This document shows positions 42,609 to 48,936 of a stretch of 64,000 nucleotides of DNA, one piece after another. The stretch lies in the NCBI RefSeq assembly GCF_024281235.1, contig NZ_JAHWXY010000002.1:744001-808000 (forward strand), given 5' to 3'. Position 1 is the stretch's first letter; each line of letters begins with the position of its first letter. The notes beneath the pieces are model-generated. The model had not been told where the DNA came from, ran no database searches, and was given only the letters and a program-made list of their open reading frames with translations. The DNA comes from Shinella daejeonensis. Lineage in GTDB: Bacteria > Pseudomonadota > Alphaproteobacteria > Rhizobiales > Rhizobiaceae. Position numbers and translations under genes: made by a program.

Positions 42609-42636
42609 AGAATACACGCCATAGCGTGCACGTCAA
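42609..42636 (-). promoter_or_regulatory. Leftward early promoter PL
   Basis: Minus strand TTGACG (42636-42631), 16-bp spacer, TATTCT (42614-42609). Operator OL1 fills the spacer. The same TTGAC-N16 layout occurs at the rightward promoter, so one repressor would shut off both. Confidence 0.7.
42615..42628. promoter_or_regulatory. Operator OL1
   Basis: CACGC-CATA-GCGTG, a 5-bp inverted repeat lying exactly between the -35 and -10 of PL. Confidence 0.7.
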
Positions 42637-42645
42637 GCATTAATT

Positions 42646-42659
42646 CACGCGAAAGCGTG
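42646..42659. promoter_or_regulatory. Operator OL2
   Basis: CACGC-GAAA-GCGTG, 31 bp centre-to-centre from OL1 (about three helical turns), identical to the operator at 44507. It allows cooperative repressor binding. Confidence 0.7.
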
Positions 42660-42978
42660 CATCAAGATTGCCCCCGCCACCAAACCTGCTAGAATCACCA
42701 ACGCAAGAAGCCCCCGGAGGGTACCGAGGGCTTCGAGGTCAGAGAGCACTTTCAGGATGGCAGCGAGCAGGCGGTTGGGAATGACCGACGCGCCTGCTCG
42801 CAAAAATCAAATGGAATTTTTCTCAGGGCATAAACAGAAAAGCCCTGCCGGTTAGGGCAGGGCTCTATCTGACACCACAATTAGCTTGGCTTCGCACATG
42901 TGGTGGCCCTTGCGGGACTTAAATCCCGGATATCTCCGGGGCCACCCCCAATATGGGGATTCGTCACAAAAAGTCAAA
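42660..42978. other. Hairpin-rich intergenic region
   Basis: 319 bp between PL and the toxin gene with no credible coding frame. It holds a GAAGCCC/GGGCTTC hairpin near 42709-42738, the toxin-side terminator at 42837-42864 and a GGTGGCCC/GGGCCACC element at 42902-42946. Confidence 0.5.
42837..42864 (-). terminator. Intrinsic terminator of the PemK/MazF transcript
   Basis: AGCCCTGCC-N6-GGCAGGGCT is a perfect 9-bp stem; on the minus strand it is followed by TTTT. It ends leftward transcription of the toxin region before PL. Confidence 0.8.
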
Positions 42979-43383
42979 TTACATCCCCAGAGAGTGGCGG
43001 ATGCAGGCTCGGATTTCTTCGATCTTCTCGGGTGGCAACACACGCACATCGTAGATACGTTGACCGGCGTTGTCCTTTCCTCGGTCCAAGAGTTTTAGCC
43101 GATGGAATGCAACGCACATCAGCATGTCTGCCTTAATCCACATGCGGCCCGCATTGTACGGGAAGGGCAGCGGCGGGTCTAGATCCAGGACACAGTTGTA
43201 TGGCTGCATTGGGTTTGGGGCTGTCGTGCTCAACGGTACAATAGTGCAGAGCTTGTCCCTGCCGGACAGCTTCGGAGACATTACGATCGCGGGCCGACGC
43301 TTGCGCATTTCAGGAATGCGGAACCCATCGTTCAAGTCAACGCGCAGAATAGTGCCAACCTGTGGGTGAGAAAGAAGACTCAT
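42979..43383 (-). CDS. PemK/MazF-family toxin
   Basis: 134 residues. GTILRVDLNDGFRIPEMRKR, RPAIVMSPKLSGRD and CTIVPLSTTAP are hallmarks of MazF/PemK mRNA interferases; the loop Arg/Pro of KRRPAIV and the Thr/Ser of PLST are at the expected active-site positions. Chromosomal and phage members cleave mRNA and are neutralised by a small antitoxin encoded upstream. The only small gene upstream is at 43424. Confidence 0.85.
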   Translation of the reverse strand: MSLLSHPQVGTILRVDLNDGFRIPEMRKRRPAIVMSPKLSGRDKLCTIVPLSTTAPNPMQPYNCVLDLDPPLPFPYNAGRMWIKADMLMCVAFHRLKLLDRGKDNAGQRIYDVRVLPPEKIEEIRACIRHSLGM

Positions 43384-43423
43384 GCCAGCAATGTTATCAA
43401 CCGGGCCTAATTCCGCAAGCCGC

Positions 43424-43618
43424 TCAGATGGTCGGCCCTTCAGCTTTCACCCTTTCCCATTCCTCCGGCGAAAGCGCTGCTTTCAGCACCACGTCCACCT
43501 CCGGCAACAGGCTTTCCCACATAGGGCGGCCTTCGAACTTCGTGTTCTCGGGCAGCCCTCTCGACGTGCATAGGGCGCGGGCGGCGCGTTCGCGGGGAGG
43601 CTTGGGGGCTCTTGGCAT
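43424..43618 (-). CDS. Small protein upstream of the toxin, candidate antitoxin
   Basis: 64 residues from ATG 43618 with GAGGAAAG upstream. A basic N-terminus (MPRAPKPPRERAARAL) is followed by an acidic helical C-terminus (LKAALSPEEWERVKAEGP). It does not match MazE/PemI by eye, but its position 40 bp upstream of the toxin and its two-part charge pattern are typical of antitoxins. Confidence 0.5.
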   Translation of the reverse strand: MPRAPKPPRERAARALCTSRGLPENTKFEGRPMWESLLPEVDVVLKAALSPEEWERVKAEGPTI

Positions 43619-43797
43619 AAGGCTTTCCTCTCGTAGCCACGATACCTTGATTCCCTGCCAGCACAACAGATTGCCCCGCGTATGGGTAGCATCGGCAAGA
43701 CCTAGTAGCCGTATGCGCGTGGGACTGGATTCCTAAAATGTTCTTGTTCCGTTCTCTTTTCCGAGTCATCATGGGCTTAGAAAAAGGGAGAATGAAC

Positions 43798-44049
43798 ATG
43801 GCATTGTTTTTCGTGGTCCAGTCCTTCTCGCCGGCCAAGCGCGGCGCGATGAAAGCCGACGTGCCGGTGCAGGCAACCAGTATGATGCACGCAAGGCGTA
43901 TGGCCGAGCGCCTGGCACAGCAGAAGCCGATGGTCTTTGCCACCGTTATCGATGCGGATCCCGAGGCGGGAGATTACGGAGATCCAAAGCTGATCTTTGC
44001 GCACGGCGAGGATCTGCCGGAAGAGATCATGGGAATGGAAAAGGTTTAA
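43798..44049 (+). CDS. Hypothetical phage protein
   Basis: 83 residues from ATG 43798, seven bases after AGGGAG. MALFFVVQSFSPAKRGAMKA then ATSMMHARRMAERLAQQKPM; the ending is acidic. Lies between the toxin region and the repressor. Not recognised. Confidence 0.65.
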   Translation: MALFFVVQSFSPAKRGAMKADVPVQATSMMHARRMAERLAQQKPMVFATVIDADPEAGDYGDPKLIFAHGEDLPEEIMGMEKV

Positions 44050-44061
44050 AGAGGGGGCGAA

Positions 44062-44217
44062 ATGAGCGAGGCCTTTAGGCTCTTCGATTGCTGGTATCGT
44101 CTTCCGCCACAGGAGCGCCTGGCGATTGTGCATCTAATGAAGGAGACCCTAAGGAAGCAAGGGCTTCCCGCACCACCTTCTTCCCTTGATCGTCGAGAGA
44201 AAGAGCGAGGCGAATAA
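44062..44217 (+). CDS. Possible 51-residue protein antisense to the repressor 3' end
   Basis: ATG 44062 follows GAGGGGGCGA and opens a 51-codon frame (MSEAFRLFDCWYRLPPQERL at the start) 12 bp after the preceding gene. It overlaps the 3' end of the repressor gene by 143 bp on the other strand. The ribosome-binding site and helical composition favour it; the overlap and short length count against it. Confidence 0.4.
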   Translation: MSEAFRLFDCWYRLPPQERLAIVHLMKETLRKQGLPAPPSSLDRREKERGE

Positions 44218-44446
44218 AAGCCTCCGCTTCCGGGGTGAGCTTCATCCCGGAGGTCACATAAAGAGTTGCGGTCGATCCCAGCACGTCAAGCACAGAAGCA
44301 AGCTTCGGGAATGAGGGATCTTTCCCATCCTTAAACATCTGAGATAGGAAATTTGGGCCAGTTCCGGCCTTCAGGCTAATGGCGCGCAGGCTGCGCCCAT
44401 CTGCCTTCAACATCTCTTCTAGCCGGTCTTTCCACCCCTCAATCAT
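44075..44446 (-). CDS. XRE-family prophage repressor
   Basis: 123 residues. Residues about 8-55 form a helix-turn-helix (LRAISLKAGTGPNFLSQMFK, then PSFPKLASVLDVL). The remainder is helical without a LexA-like peptidase, so induction is unlikely to be by self-cleavage. It is transcribed leftwards from a weak promoter whose -10 (TATAAC, 44491-44486) overlaps a degenerate operator, consistent with autoregulation. It most likely binds the CACGC-N4-GCGTG sites at 42615, 42646 and 44507. Confidence 0.85.
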   Translation of the reverse strand: MIEGWKDRLEEMLKADGRSLRAISLKAGTGPNFLSQMFKDGKDPSFPKLASVLDVLGSTATLYVTSGMKLTPEAEAFIRLALSLDDQGKKVVREALASLGSPSLDAQSPGAPVAEDDTSNRRA

Positions 44447-44482
44447 GCTGGGTTTCTAGCATTCCGAGCGATAGTTGGCTCG

Positions 44483-44496
44483 AACGTTATAGCGTG
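44483..44496. promoter_or_regulatory. Degenerate operator OR2 over the repressor promoter
   Basis: AACGT-TATA-GCGTG keeps the right half-site of the operator consensus and overlaps the repressor -10 hexamer TATAAC. Weaker binding here would give autoregulation. Confidence 0.5.
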
Positions 44497-44498
44497 CA

Positions 44499-44526
44499 TT
44501 GACATACACGCGAAAGCGTGCAAAAT
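44499..44526 (+). promoter_or_regulatory. Rightward early promoter PR
   Basis: TTGACA (44499-44504), 16-bp spacer, CAAAAT (44521-44526). The operator at 44507 fills the spacer. The predicted start of transcription falls at or next to the ATG at 44534. Confidence 0.7.
44507..44520. promoter_or_regulatory. Operator OR1
   Basis: CACGC-GAAA-GCGTG, identical to OL2, between the -35 and -10 of PR. Confidence 0.75.
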
Positions 44527-44533
44527 CGCCTGC

Positions 44534-44749
44534 ATGACCAACGACCTGCTTTTAGACATCGAGAAATTCATCGAGCTGGAGAAAATCGGCGAACACCGAT
44601 TTGGCATCCTGGCAGCGAACAATGGCCGCCTCGTTGAGAGGTTGCGTTCTGGTGGGAGGGTTTGGCCCGAAACGGCCGAGCAGGTGAAGGGCTTCATGGC
44701 CAGCCGCCGCCCCGACATCTTCGCCCCCTCCAAGGAGGAGACGAGATGA
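44534..44749 (+). CDS. Cro-like small regulator, probably leaderless
   Basis: 71 residues. FGILAANNGRLVERLRSGGR with a following VWPETAEQVKGFMASRR matches a small phage helix-turn-helix family found at the head of rhizobial early operons. The ATG is eight bases after the -10, so the mRNA is probably leaderless and no ribosome-binding site is visible. As first gene from PR it likely plays the Cro role. Confidence 0.75.
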   Translation: MTNDLLLDIEKFIELEKIGEHRFGILAANNGRLVERLRSGGRVWPETAEQVKGFMASRRPDIFAPSKEETR

Positions 44750-45012
44750 GCGCCGACGCACACAGCATTCCCGAATTGACCAACGCCATGAAGGCCGCTC
44801 TCAAGTGGCTCTGCAACCGCAATGCCGATGGCGTGTTCGATAAGCACCAAGTTCTCACCGCCGCTGGCGAGCGTGCCCCCGTGATGCGTTCGACGTGGTC
44901 GAGGCTCGAACGTGCAGGGATGGTCGAGCGATATCTCAGCAATCGGCGGATGAGAGTGACAGCTTCTGGTCATGCGATCGACCTCCGCGACATACGGGAG
45001 TCACAGCCATGA
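44746..45012 (+). CDS. Small winged-helix-like phage protein
   Basis: 88 residues, ATGA-coupled to the gene before. ALKWLCNRNADGVFDKHQVL, then STWSRLERAGMVERYLSNRR and MRVTASGHAIDL, suggests a small winged helix. It starts with MSADAHSI, encoded by DNA repeated at 45009. Confidence 0.65.
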   Translation: MSADAHSIPELTNAMKAALKWLCNRNADGVFDKHQVLTAAGERAPVMRSTWSRLERAGMVERYLSNRRMRVTASGHAIDLRDIRESQP

Positions 45013-45092
45013 GCGCCGACGCACACAGCATCGCTGACGATCAGGTCCGCTCCGCCTTCCAGTGCTGGAAGAACCTCGAAGAGAGGTTTTAG
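45009..45092 (+). CDS. 27-residue peptide beginning with the repeated MSADAHSI tag
   Basis: ATGA-coupled to the preceding stop. It repeats the first 23 bases of the gene at 44746 and then reads DDQVRSAFQCWKNLEERF. It could be a real short peptide, or the remnant of a duplication of the start region of the preceding gene. Confidence 0.4.
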   Translation: MSADAHSIADDQVRSAFQCWKNLEERF

Positions 45093-45095
45093 CCG

Positions 45096-45389
45096 ATGCG
45101 TGACTTTGACACTCCGGCCGAGTTCGCTCAGCGAATGAAAAACCATGACGCCGATGTGCGCAGTCTCGTCGGTCGCCTCGTTTCGATCGAAGAGCGAATG
45201 GATGAGCAAAACCGGTTGAAGAGCCTCGTTTTTGCCGAGGCGCGCGTGGCGAACATCGATATCGCGGCTTTGAAGGCGGTCGTCCGCATCAACCGATCGC
45301 TCTCGTACAGCAACTCTACTGATCTCGAAGGGCTCACTGGTGAAGTGAAGCGATACCTCGATCTCATCAACACGAAGCCGGGAGCGTAA
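45096..45389 (+). CDS. GapR-like (DUF2312-like) small protein
   Basis: 97 residues. LVSIEERMDEQNRLKSLVFA followed by NIDIAALKAVVRINRS parallels the GapR helices of the next protein ([14 protein letters not shown] ... [15 protein letters not shown]) in order and spacing, ending in YLDLI like GapR's YMAAL. This suggests a divergent GapR relative, made as a separate protein directly upstream of the GapR-ParB fusion. No other function is visible. Confidence 0.6.
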   Translation: MRDFDTPAEFAQRMKNHDADVRSLVGRLVSIEERMDEQNRLKSLVFAEARVANIDIAALKAVVRINRSLSYSNSTDLEGLTGEVKRYLDLINTKPGA

Positions 45390-45392
45390 CCA

Positions 45393-46742
45393 ATGTCTGA
45401 CGCACACGCAGTAACCCGAGCCGAACTCCGCCAGCTTATCGAGCGGATAGAGCGCTTGGAAGAAGAGAAAGCCTCGATCAGCGACGACATCAAGGACGTC
45501 TACGGCGAGGCGAAGGGACGCGGCTACGACACCAAGGCGATGCGGACCATCGTCCGGCTGCGCAAGAAGGACGCCAATGAGCGCCTCGAGGAAGAAAGCA
45601 TCCTGCAAACCTATATGGCCGCTCTCGGCATGATCGAGCAGCCGGGGTTCTTCGATGATGAGCCGAGGCAGACGGCCCAAGTCGATCGCAAGGCTCGCGC
45701 CGCCGTCCGGACTTCCGAAGCTATGGACGACAACAAGGCGTTCTCCGCCGAGCTTGTCGCCGCTGGCCTTATTTCCGAAGAAGCTCATGCCGAAAACATC
45801 GCCCTGTCCGATGCCATCGCCCGCAAGTACGGCGCTGGCGTCATCGATACCGAGTCCGGCGAAATCCTTGATGATTCCCGCCGCTCCGACGCCGGCCTTT
45901 CCATCGTCACCAAGCACGAAGACATCAGAACAGCGCCGGTAACGGCGGAAGAATCCCCGCGCAAGGCGGCGGAGGCGGTATCCGAGAGGACCGCATTCAC
46001 GGACGCAACTGTAGCGCCCGTTTTGGTCGAAGCCGAGAAGGCCGAGGCTGTGGCTGGGGGATTGGGGCAACCCGATGCGATCCCAGCTCTGACCGTCCAG
46101 CATGACGGCGTGAACGTCGGCGGCCTCGAAAGGGCAGGCGTGACGGCGGGAGAGACCGCAACCATTCCCCAATCGGACGACGGCGCAATCGTTGCAGTGA
46201 ACGCAAGAGACGGACTGGCGGACGCCATTGGCGTCGAACCGTCGTCGTCCGGCCAGTGCGCGGCACCTGAAAAGGACGCCGCAGCGGACGAGCGTAGTGT
46301 TGAAGCTACGGTGGAACAGCGCTCGTCCGCGCTCACCTCTAGCCGGCCCGACGTGATGATCGAAGACGTCCCGCCGACGTCGATGAAGCGGCTGCCCTAT
46401 GCGCACTGCTTCCCGGAGCTGTCGAATGCGGACTACCGCGCTCTGGAAGTCAGCGTCATCGCTATCGGCGTCTCCACACCAATCATCCGCATGGGCGACA
46501 TGATCGTGGACGGATGGGCTCGTTACAACATCGCCAGAAACTTGGGCATCTCCTATCCGGTCGCAAACTATCGGGGCGATGACGTCCTGATCGACCTGAT
46601 CGGCTGGCAGCGCGCTTCCCGAAATTTCACGCCATCGCAGGAAAGGAAGATCGCCGCCGAGTTGGCGAAGGAACTTCCCGACCGTGCCGACGAGATCATG
46701 GCCGCCTTCGGGCTGGCCGAAGCTTTGGAGGCCGCGGAATGA
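45393..46742 (+). CDS. GapR-domain / ParB-like fusion protein
   Basis: 449 residues. Residues 1-80 are a clear GapR/DUF2312 domain ([55 protein letters not shown]). GapR is an alphaproteobacterial nucleoid protein that clamps overtwisted DNA. A 240-residue low-complexity linker follows. Residues about 325-430 resemble the ParB/sulfiredoxin N-domain ([20 protein letters not shown], then [16 protein letters not shown]). The gene lies just before an ORF pair leading to a PAPS-reductase-like enzyme. I know of no described GapR-ParB fusion. Confidence 0.88.
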   Translation: MSDAHAVTRAELRQLIERIERLEEEKASISDDIKDVYGEAKGRGYDTKAMRTIVRLRKKDANERLEEESILQTYMAALGMIEQPGFFDDEPRQTAQVDRKARAAVRTSEAMDDNKAFSAELVAAGLISEEAHAENIALSDAIARKYGAGVIDTESGEILDDSRRSDAGLSIVTKHEDIRTAPVTAEESPRKAAEAVSERTAFTDATVAPVLVEAEKAEAVAGGLGQPDAIPALTVQHDGVNVGGLERAGVTAGETATIPQSDDGAIVAVNARDGLADAIGVEPSSSGQCAAPEKDAAADERSVEATVEQRSSALTSSRPDVMIEDVPPTSMKRLPYAHCFPELSNADYRALEVSVIAIGVSTPIIRMGDMIVDGWARYNIARNLGISYPVANYRGDDVLIDLIGWQRASRNFTPSQERKIAAELAKELPDRADEIMAAFGLAEALEAAE

Positions 46743-46873
46743 AGCGTGGACCCGAAACTGAAACCGAAGACGCTGTAGCCGCCGCGATAGATTCCGCTGC
46801 GCAGTCGACAATCGAGGCAGTGCGAGGCGCTGATCCTTTCGTCCGCTCCACCCACCCGAGGAAGTCACCATGA
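46739..46873 (+). CDS. 44-residue acidic protein
   Basis: ATGA-coupled to the GapR-ParB stop; encodes [20 protein letters not shown] and 24 more residues. Coupling at both ends (it overlaps the next start by four bases) supports translation. Unknown function. Confidence 0.5.
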   Translation: MKRGPETETEDAVAAAIDSAAQSTIEAVRGADPFVRSTHPRKSP

Positions 46874-47046
46874 CCCCGCTTATCGCTCTCTCCATTGGCT
46901 GTGCGGCCTTCATCGTTGGGTTTTCGTTGGGCCTCGCGGCGTTCGCCATCGTCTGGCAGTTCTTGAACTCGCCGCTCGACGAAGAAGACAGCGGAGCGCC
47001 GGAAGGTGCTCTTCCGATCGGTCAGGACGGTTCCTCCTCCGTCTGA
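46870..47046 (+). CDS. Small single-pass membrane protein
   Basis: 58 residues ([20 protein letters not shown] at the start) with one long transmembrane segment to AIVWQFL and an acidic C-terminal tail. AGGAAG lies just upstream. It is followed by a terminator-like hairpin, so it may end the first early transcript segment. Confidence 0.6.
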   Translation: MTPLIALSIGCAAFIVGFSLGLAAFAIVWQFLNSPLDEEDSGAPEGALPIGQDGSSSV

Positions 47047-47052
47047 TCGGCA

Positions 47053-47091
47053 GAGGGGCGCGGTTCACCCTCCTCACAATCCGCGCCCCTC
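47053..47091 (+). terminator. Terminator-like hairpin after the small membrane protein
   Basis: GAGGGGCGCGG / CCGCGCCCCTC, a perfect 11-bp stem with a 17-base loop, followed by CATTACTTT. The weak T-run suggests partial termination. Confidence 0.55.
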
Positions 47092-47101
47092 ATTACTTTC
47101 A

Positions 47102-47158
47102 CCCTCGGGAACTGTCCTCGAAGCCGCAAAACCACGGCTCGGACAGGAACGGCGAGGG
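47102..47158. other. Nested hairpin in the 286-bp gap 47047-47332
   Basis: Three nested helices: CCCTCG/CGAGGG, CTGTCC/GGACAG and AGCCG/CGGCT. With the preceding terminator-like stem it makes this gap unusually structured. No coding frame with a good start is visible here. Confidence 0.4.
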
Positions 47159-47332
47159 GAACAAATCCGCCCTGCGGCGGGCCTGCGGAGGCGGCGGGTT
47201 TCCTGGCATCTGTCCCGTCGCCTCCCTCGAAATTTGAAGTTCGTCTCATGTGTATCCCTTCGGGCCTGAACATCCCGAAATAAGCACGGAGACTGTGTCT
47301 TGCGTAACAAATCTAATGTCGTGGAAGACAAA

Positions 47333-47719
47333 ATGAATGTCGCGTACGTCAACGATGCAAAGGCTATGAGCGAATGGCTCCTGCGCCGCGAATATCGCGG
47401 CCTTGGAGACACGCAAGAAGCTGCTGCCGGGCGCGCCGAGACCAAGTGGGGCGCTCCGGCGGCCGCACTTCTTCGTCTTCGTCACCGCGAAATCACCGAC
47501 ATGAAGCTCAGTACCTGGGCGTCAATACTTGAGGCATTTCAGCGCGCGGGCGGACGTATCGACGCGCTGTACGAAGAGGAGCGGTCCCGCCATGGCGAAA
47601 GCAATTCGGCGCTTGTTCGCCTTGCTGATTTTGTTGCTGGCGAGAGGCCGAAGTCAATTTCTGGAATGGATGCGGCGTCGATTGAAGAGGCAGAAGCCTC
47701 TGACGCCGGAACTCCGTGA
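47333..47719 (+). CDS. Hypothetical phage protein
   Basis: 128 residues from ATG 47333 with GGAAGA upstream. YRGLGDTQEAAAGRAETKWG then ITDMKLSTWASILEAFQRAG suggests a helix-turn-helix-like helical core; the C-terminus is acidic and probably disordered. TTG 47300 is an alternative start. Not recognised. Confidence 0.65.
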   Translation: MNVAYVNDAKAMSEWLLRREYRGLGDTQEAAAGRAETKWGAPAAALLRLRHREITDMKLSTWASILEAFQRAGGRIDALYEEERSRHGESNSALVRLADFVAGERPKSISGMDAASIEEAEASDAGTP

Positions 47720-47741
47720 CGAGATCGGGGAGGGAGAATAA
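47592..47741 (+). CDS. Possible 49-residue membrane-associated protein overlapping the preceding gene
   Basis: ATG 47592 with GAGGAG upstream opens a second frame inside the previous gene (MAKAIRRLFALLILLLARGR) and ends two bases before the next start. The hydrophobic helix plus basic residues is credible; the overlap makes it uncertain. Confidence 0.35.
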   Translation: MAKAIRRLFALLILLLARGRSQFLEWMRRRLKRQKPLTPELRDEIGEGE

Positions 47742-47743
47742 CC

Positions 47744-48754
47744 GTGGGGCGTCTCAATCACGTTGTATCCGTCTCAGGTGGCAAGGATAGCACGGCTCTC
47801 TATCTTCGAGCGCTGGAGCGTGGGCTGCCGTTTACCGCCGTGTTTGCCGATACTGGTAATGAGCATGAGTGGACCTACGACTTCGTGCGCGAACTCCCTA
47901 GCCGTACCGGTGGTCCTGAAATTACATGGGTCAAGGCTGACTTCAGCGAAAGGCTCGCTAAGAAGCGCGAATATGTCGCGAAGGTTTGGCCGACCGAAGG
48001 TGTTTCGGCCGTAAAGGTGGAGAGAGCGGTTTCGTTACTACATCCAACCGGGAATCCGTTTCTCGATCTATGCCTTTGGAAAACGCGGTTTCCATCGTCA
48101 AAGACCAGATTTTGCACCGATGAACTGAAAATTGCTCCGATGTTCGATGCGGTGCAAAAGCCAATTTTCGAACGCGGCGGCGCTCTAATCTCGTGGCAAG
48201 GTGTCCGAAGCGAAGAAAGTTTGGCTCGGTCTGGCTTGCCTCGCCTTCAGCGGATCAACCCAGTTCCGTTCTCTCTGCCGGCCTCAATGCGTCGACTTGG
48301 GGAGAGTTGGACGGCTTATGCCTACCGCCCCCTGATAGACTGGAAAACTCAAGAAGTATTCGCCTACCACCGTCGGCACGGCGTTGCTTGGAACCCGCTG
48401 TACGACAACGGCATGGGGCGCGTTGGATGCATGCCTTGTATCATGTGTCGGAAAGACGAGATGCGCTCCATCGCAGATCGGTTCCCCGAGCACGTTGATA
48501 AGATCGAAGAATGGGAAGCTCTTGTAAGCGCCGTCTCGAAGCGGGGAAACTCAACCTTCTTCAGTGTGACGGATGATCCGGCATTGTCGAATGGTTGGGA
48601 TAAAGACGACTACGACTGGTCGCTATCCCGAACAGGAATTCGAGCTCGCGTCGAGTGGTCTAAGACCTCCCGCGGTGGTCTTCAGTACGACGGGCTGGCC
48701 CTCATGCAGGCGGATTTCAACACGACCTGCAATCAGTGGGGAGCGTGCGAATGA
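47744..48754 (+). CDS. PAPS-reductase / PP-loop family protein
   Basis: 336 residues from GTG 47744, preceded by GGGAGGGAG. The PP-loop SVSGGKDSTALY (residues 9-20) binds ATP or adenylate. GCMPCIMCRKDEM and a C-terminal TTCNQWGACE give cysteines that could hold an Fe-S cluster or do sulfur chemistry. Relatives include PAPS reductases, DndC and IbrA. In phages and genomic islands such proteins are often beside ParB-like proteins (IbrA/IbrB), as here. Likely nucleotide or nucleic-acid modification; the exact reaction is unknown. Confidence 0.88.
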   Translation: MGRLNHVVSVSGGKDSTALYLRALERGLPFTAVFADTGNEHEWTYDFVRELPSRTGGPEITWVKADFSERLAKKREYVAKVWPTEGVSAVKVERAVSLLHPTGNPFLDLCLWKTRFPSSKTRFCTDELKIAPMFDAVQKPIFERGGALISWQGVRSEESLARSGLPRLQRINPVPFSLPASMRRLGESWTAYAYRPLIDWKTQEVFAYHRRHGVAWNPLYDNGMGRVGCMPCIMCRKDEMRSIADRFPEHVDKIEEWEALVSAVSKRGNSTFFSVTDDPALSNGWDKDDYDWSLSRTGIRARVEWSKTSRGGLQYDGLALMQADFNTTCNQWGACE

Positions 48755-48936
48755 ACGACATCACCCTCATCAAGGAAGAAATCAAAGAGCAGGAAGAAGA
48801 CATCTTCCGTCTTCGCGGCTCGATGCAGCGTGCCGACAACGGCGTCAAGCTCCACCGGATAGCGGTTAGAGTGCGCACCGTCTCCCGGTTGAAGGACATT
48901 CTTGCTGTCCTTGAGAACAGGAGGGCGAGCGCATGA
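48751..48936 (+). CDS. Small coiled-coil phage protein
   Basis: 61 residues, ATGA-coupled on both sides. LIKEEIKEQEEDIFRLRGSM followed by VRTVSRLKDILAVLENRR predicts a helical hairpin or coiled coil. It may be an accessory subunit of the flanking enzymes. Confidence 0.65.
   Translation: MNDITLIKEEIKEQEEDIFRLRGSMQRADNGVKLHRIAVRVRTVSRLKDILAVLENRRASA

Noticed and set aside
42902-42946. Complete tRNA gene
   Set aside because: Only 45 bases lie between the paired ends; D- and anticodon arms are missing and the T-stem is imperfect, so it is not called a tRNA.
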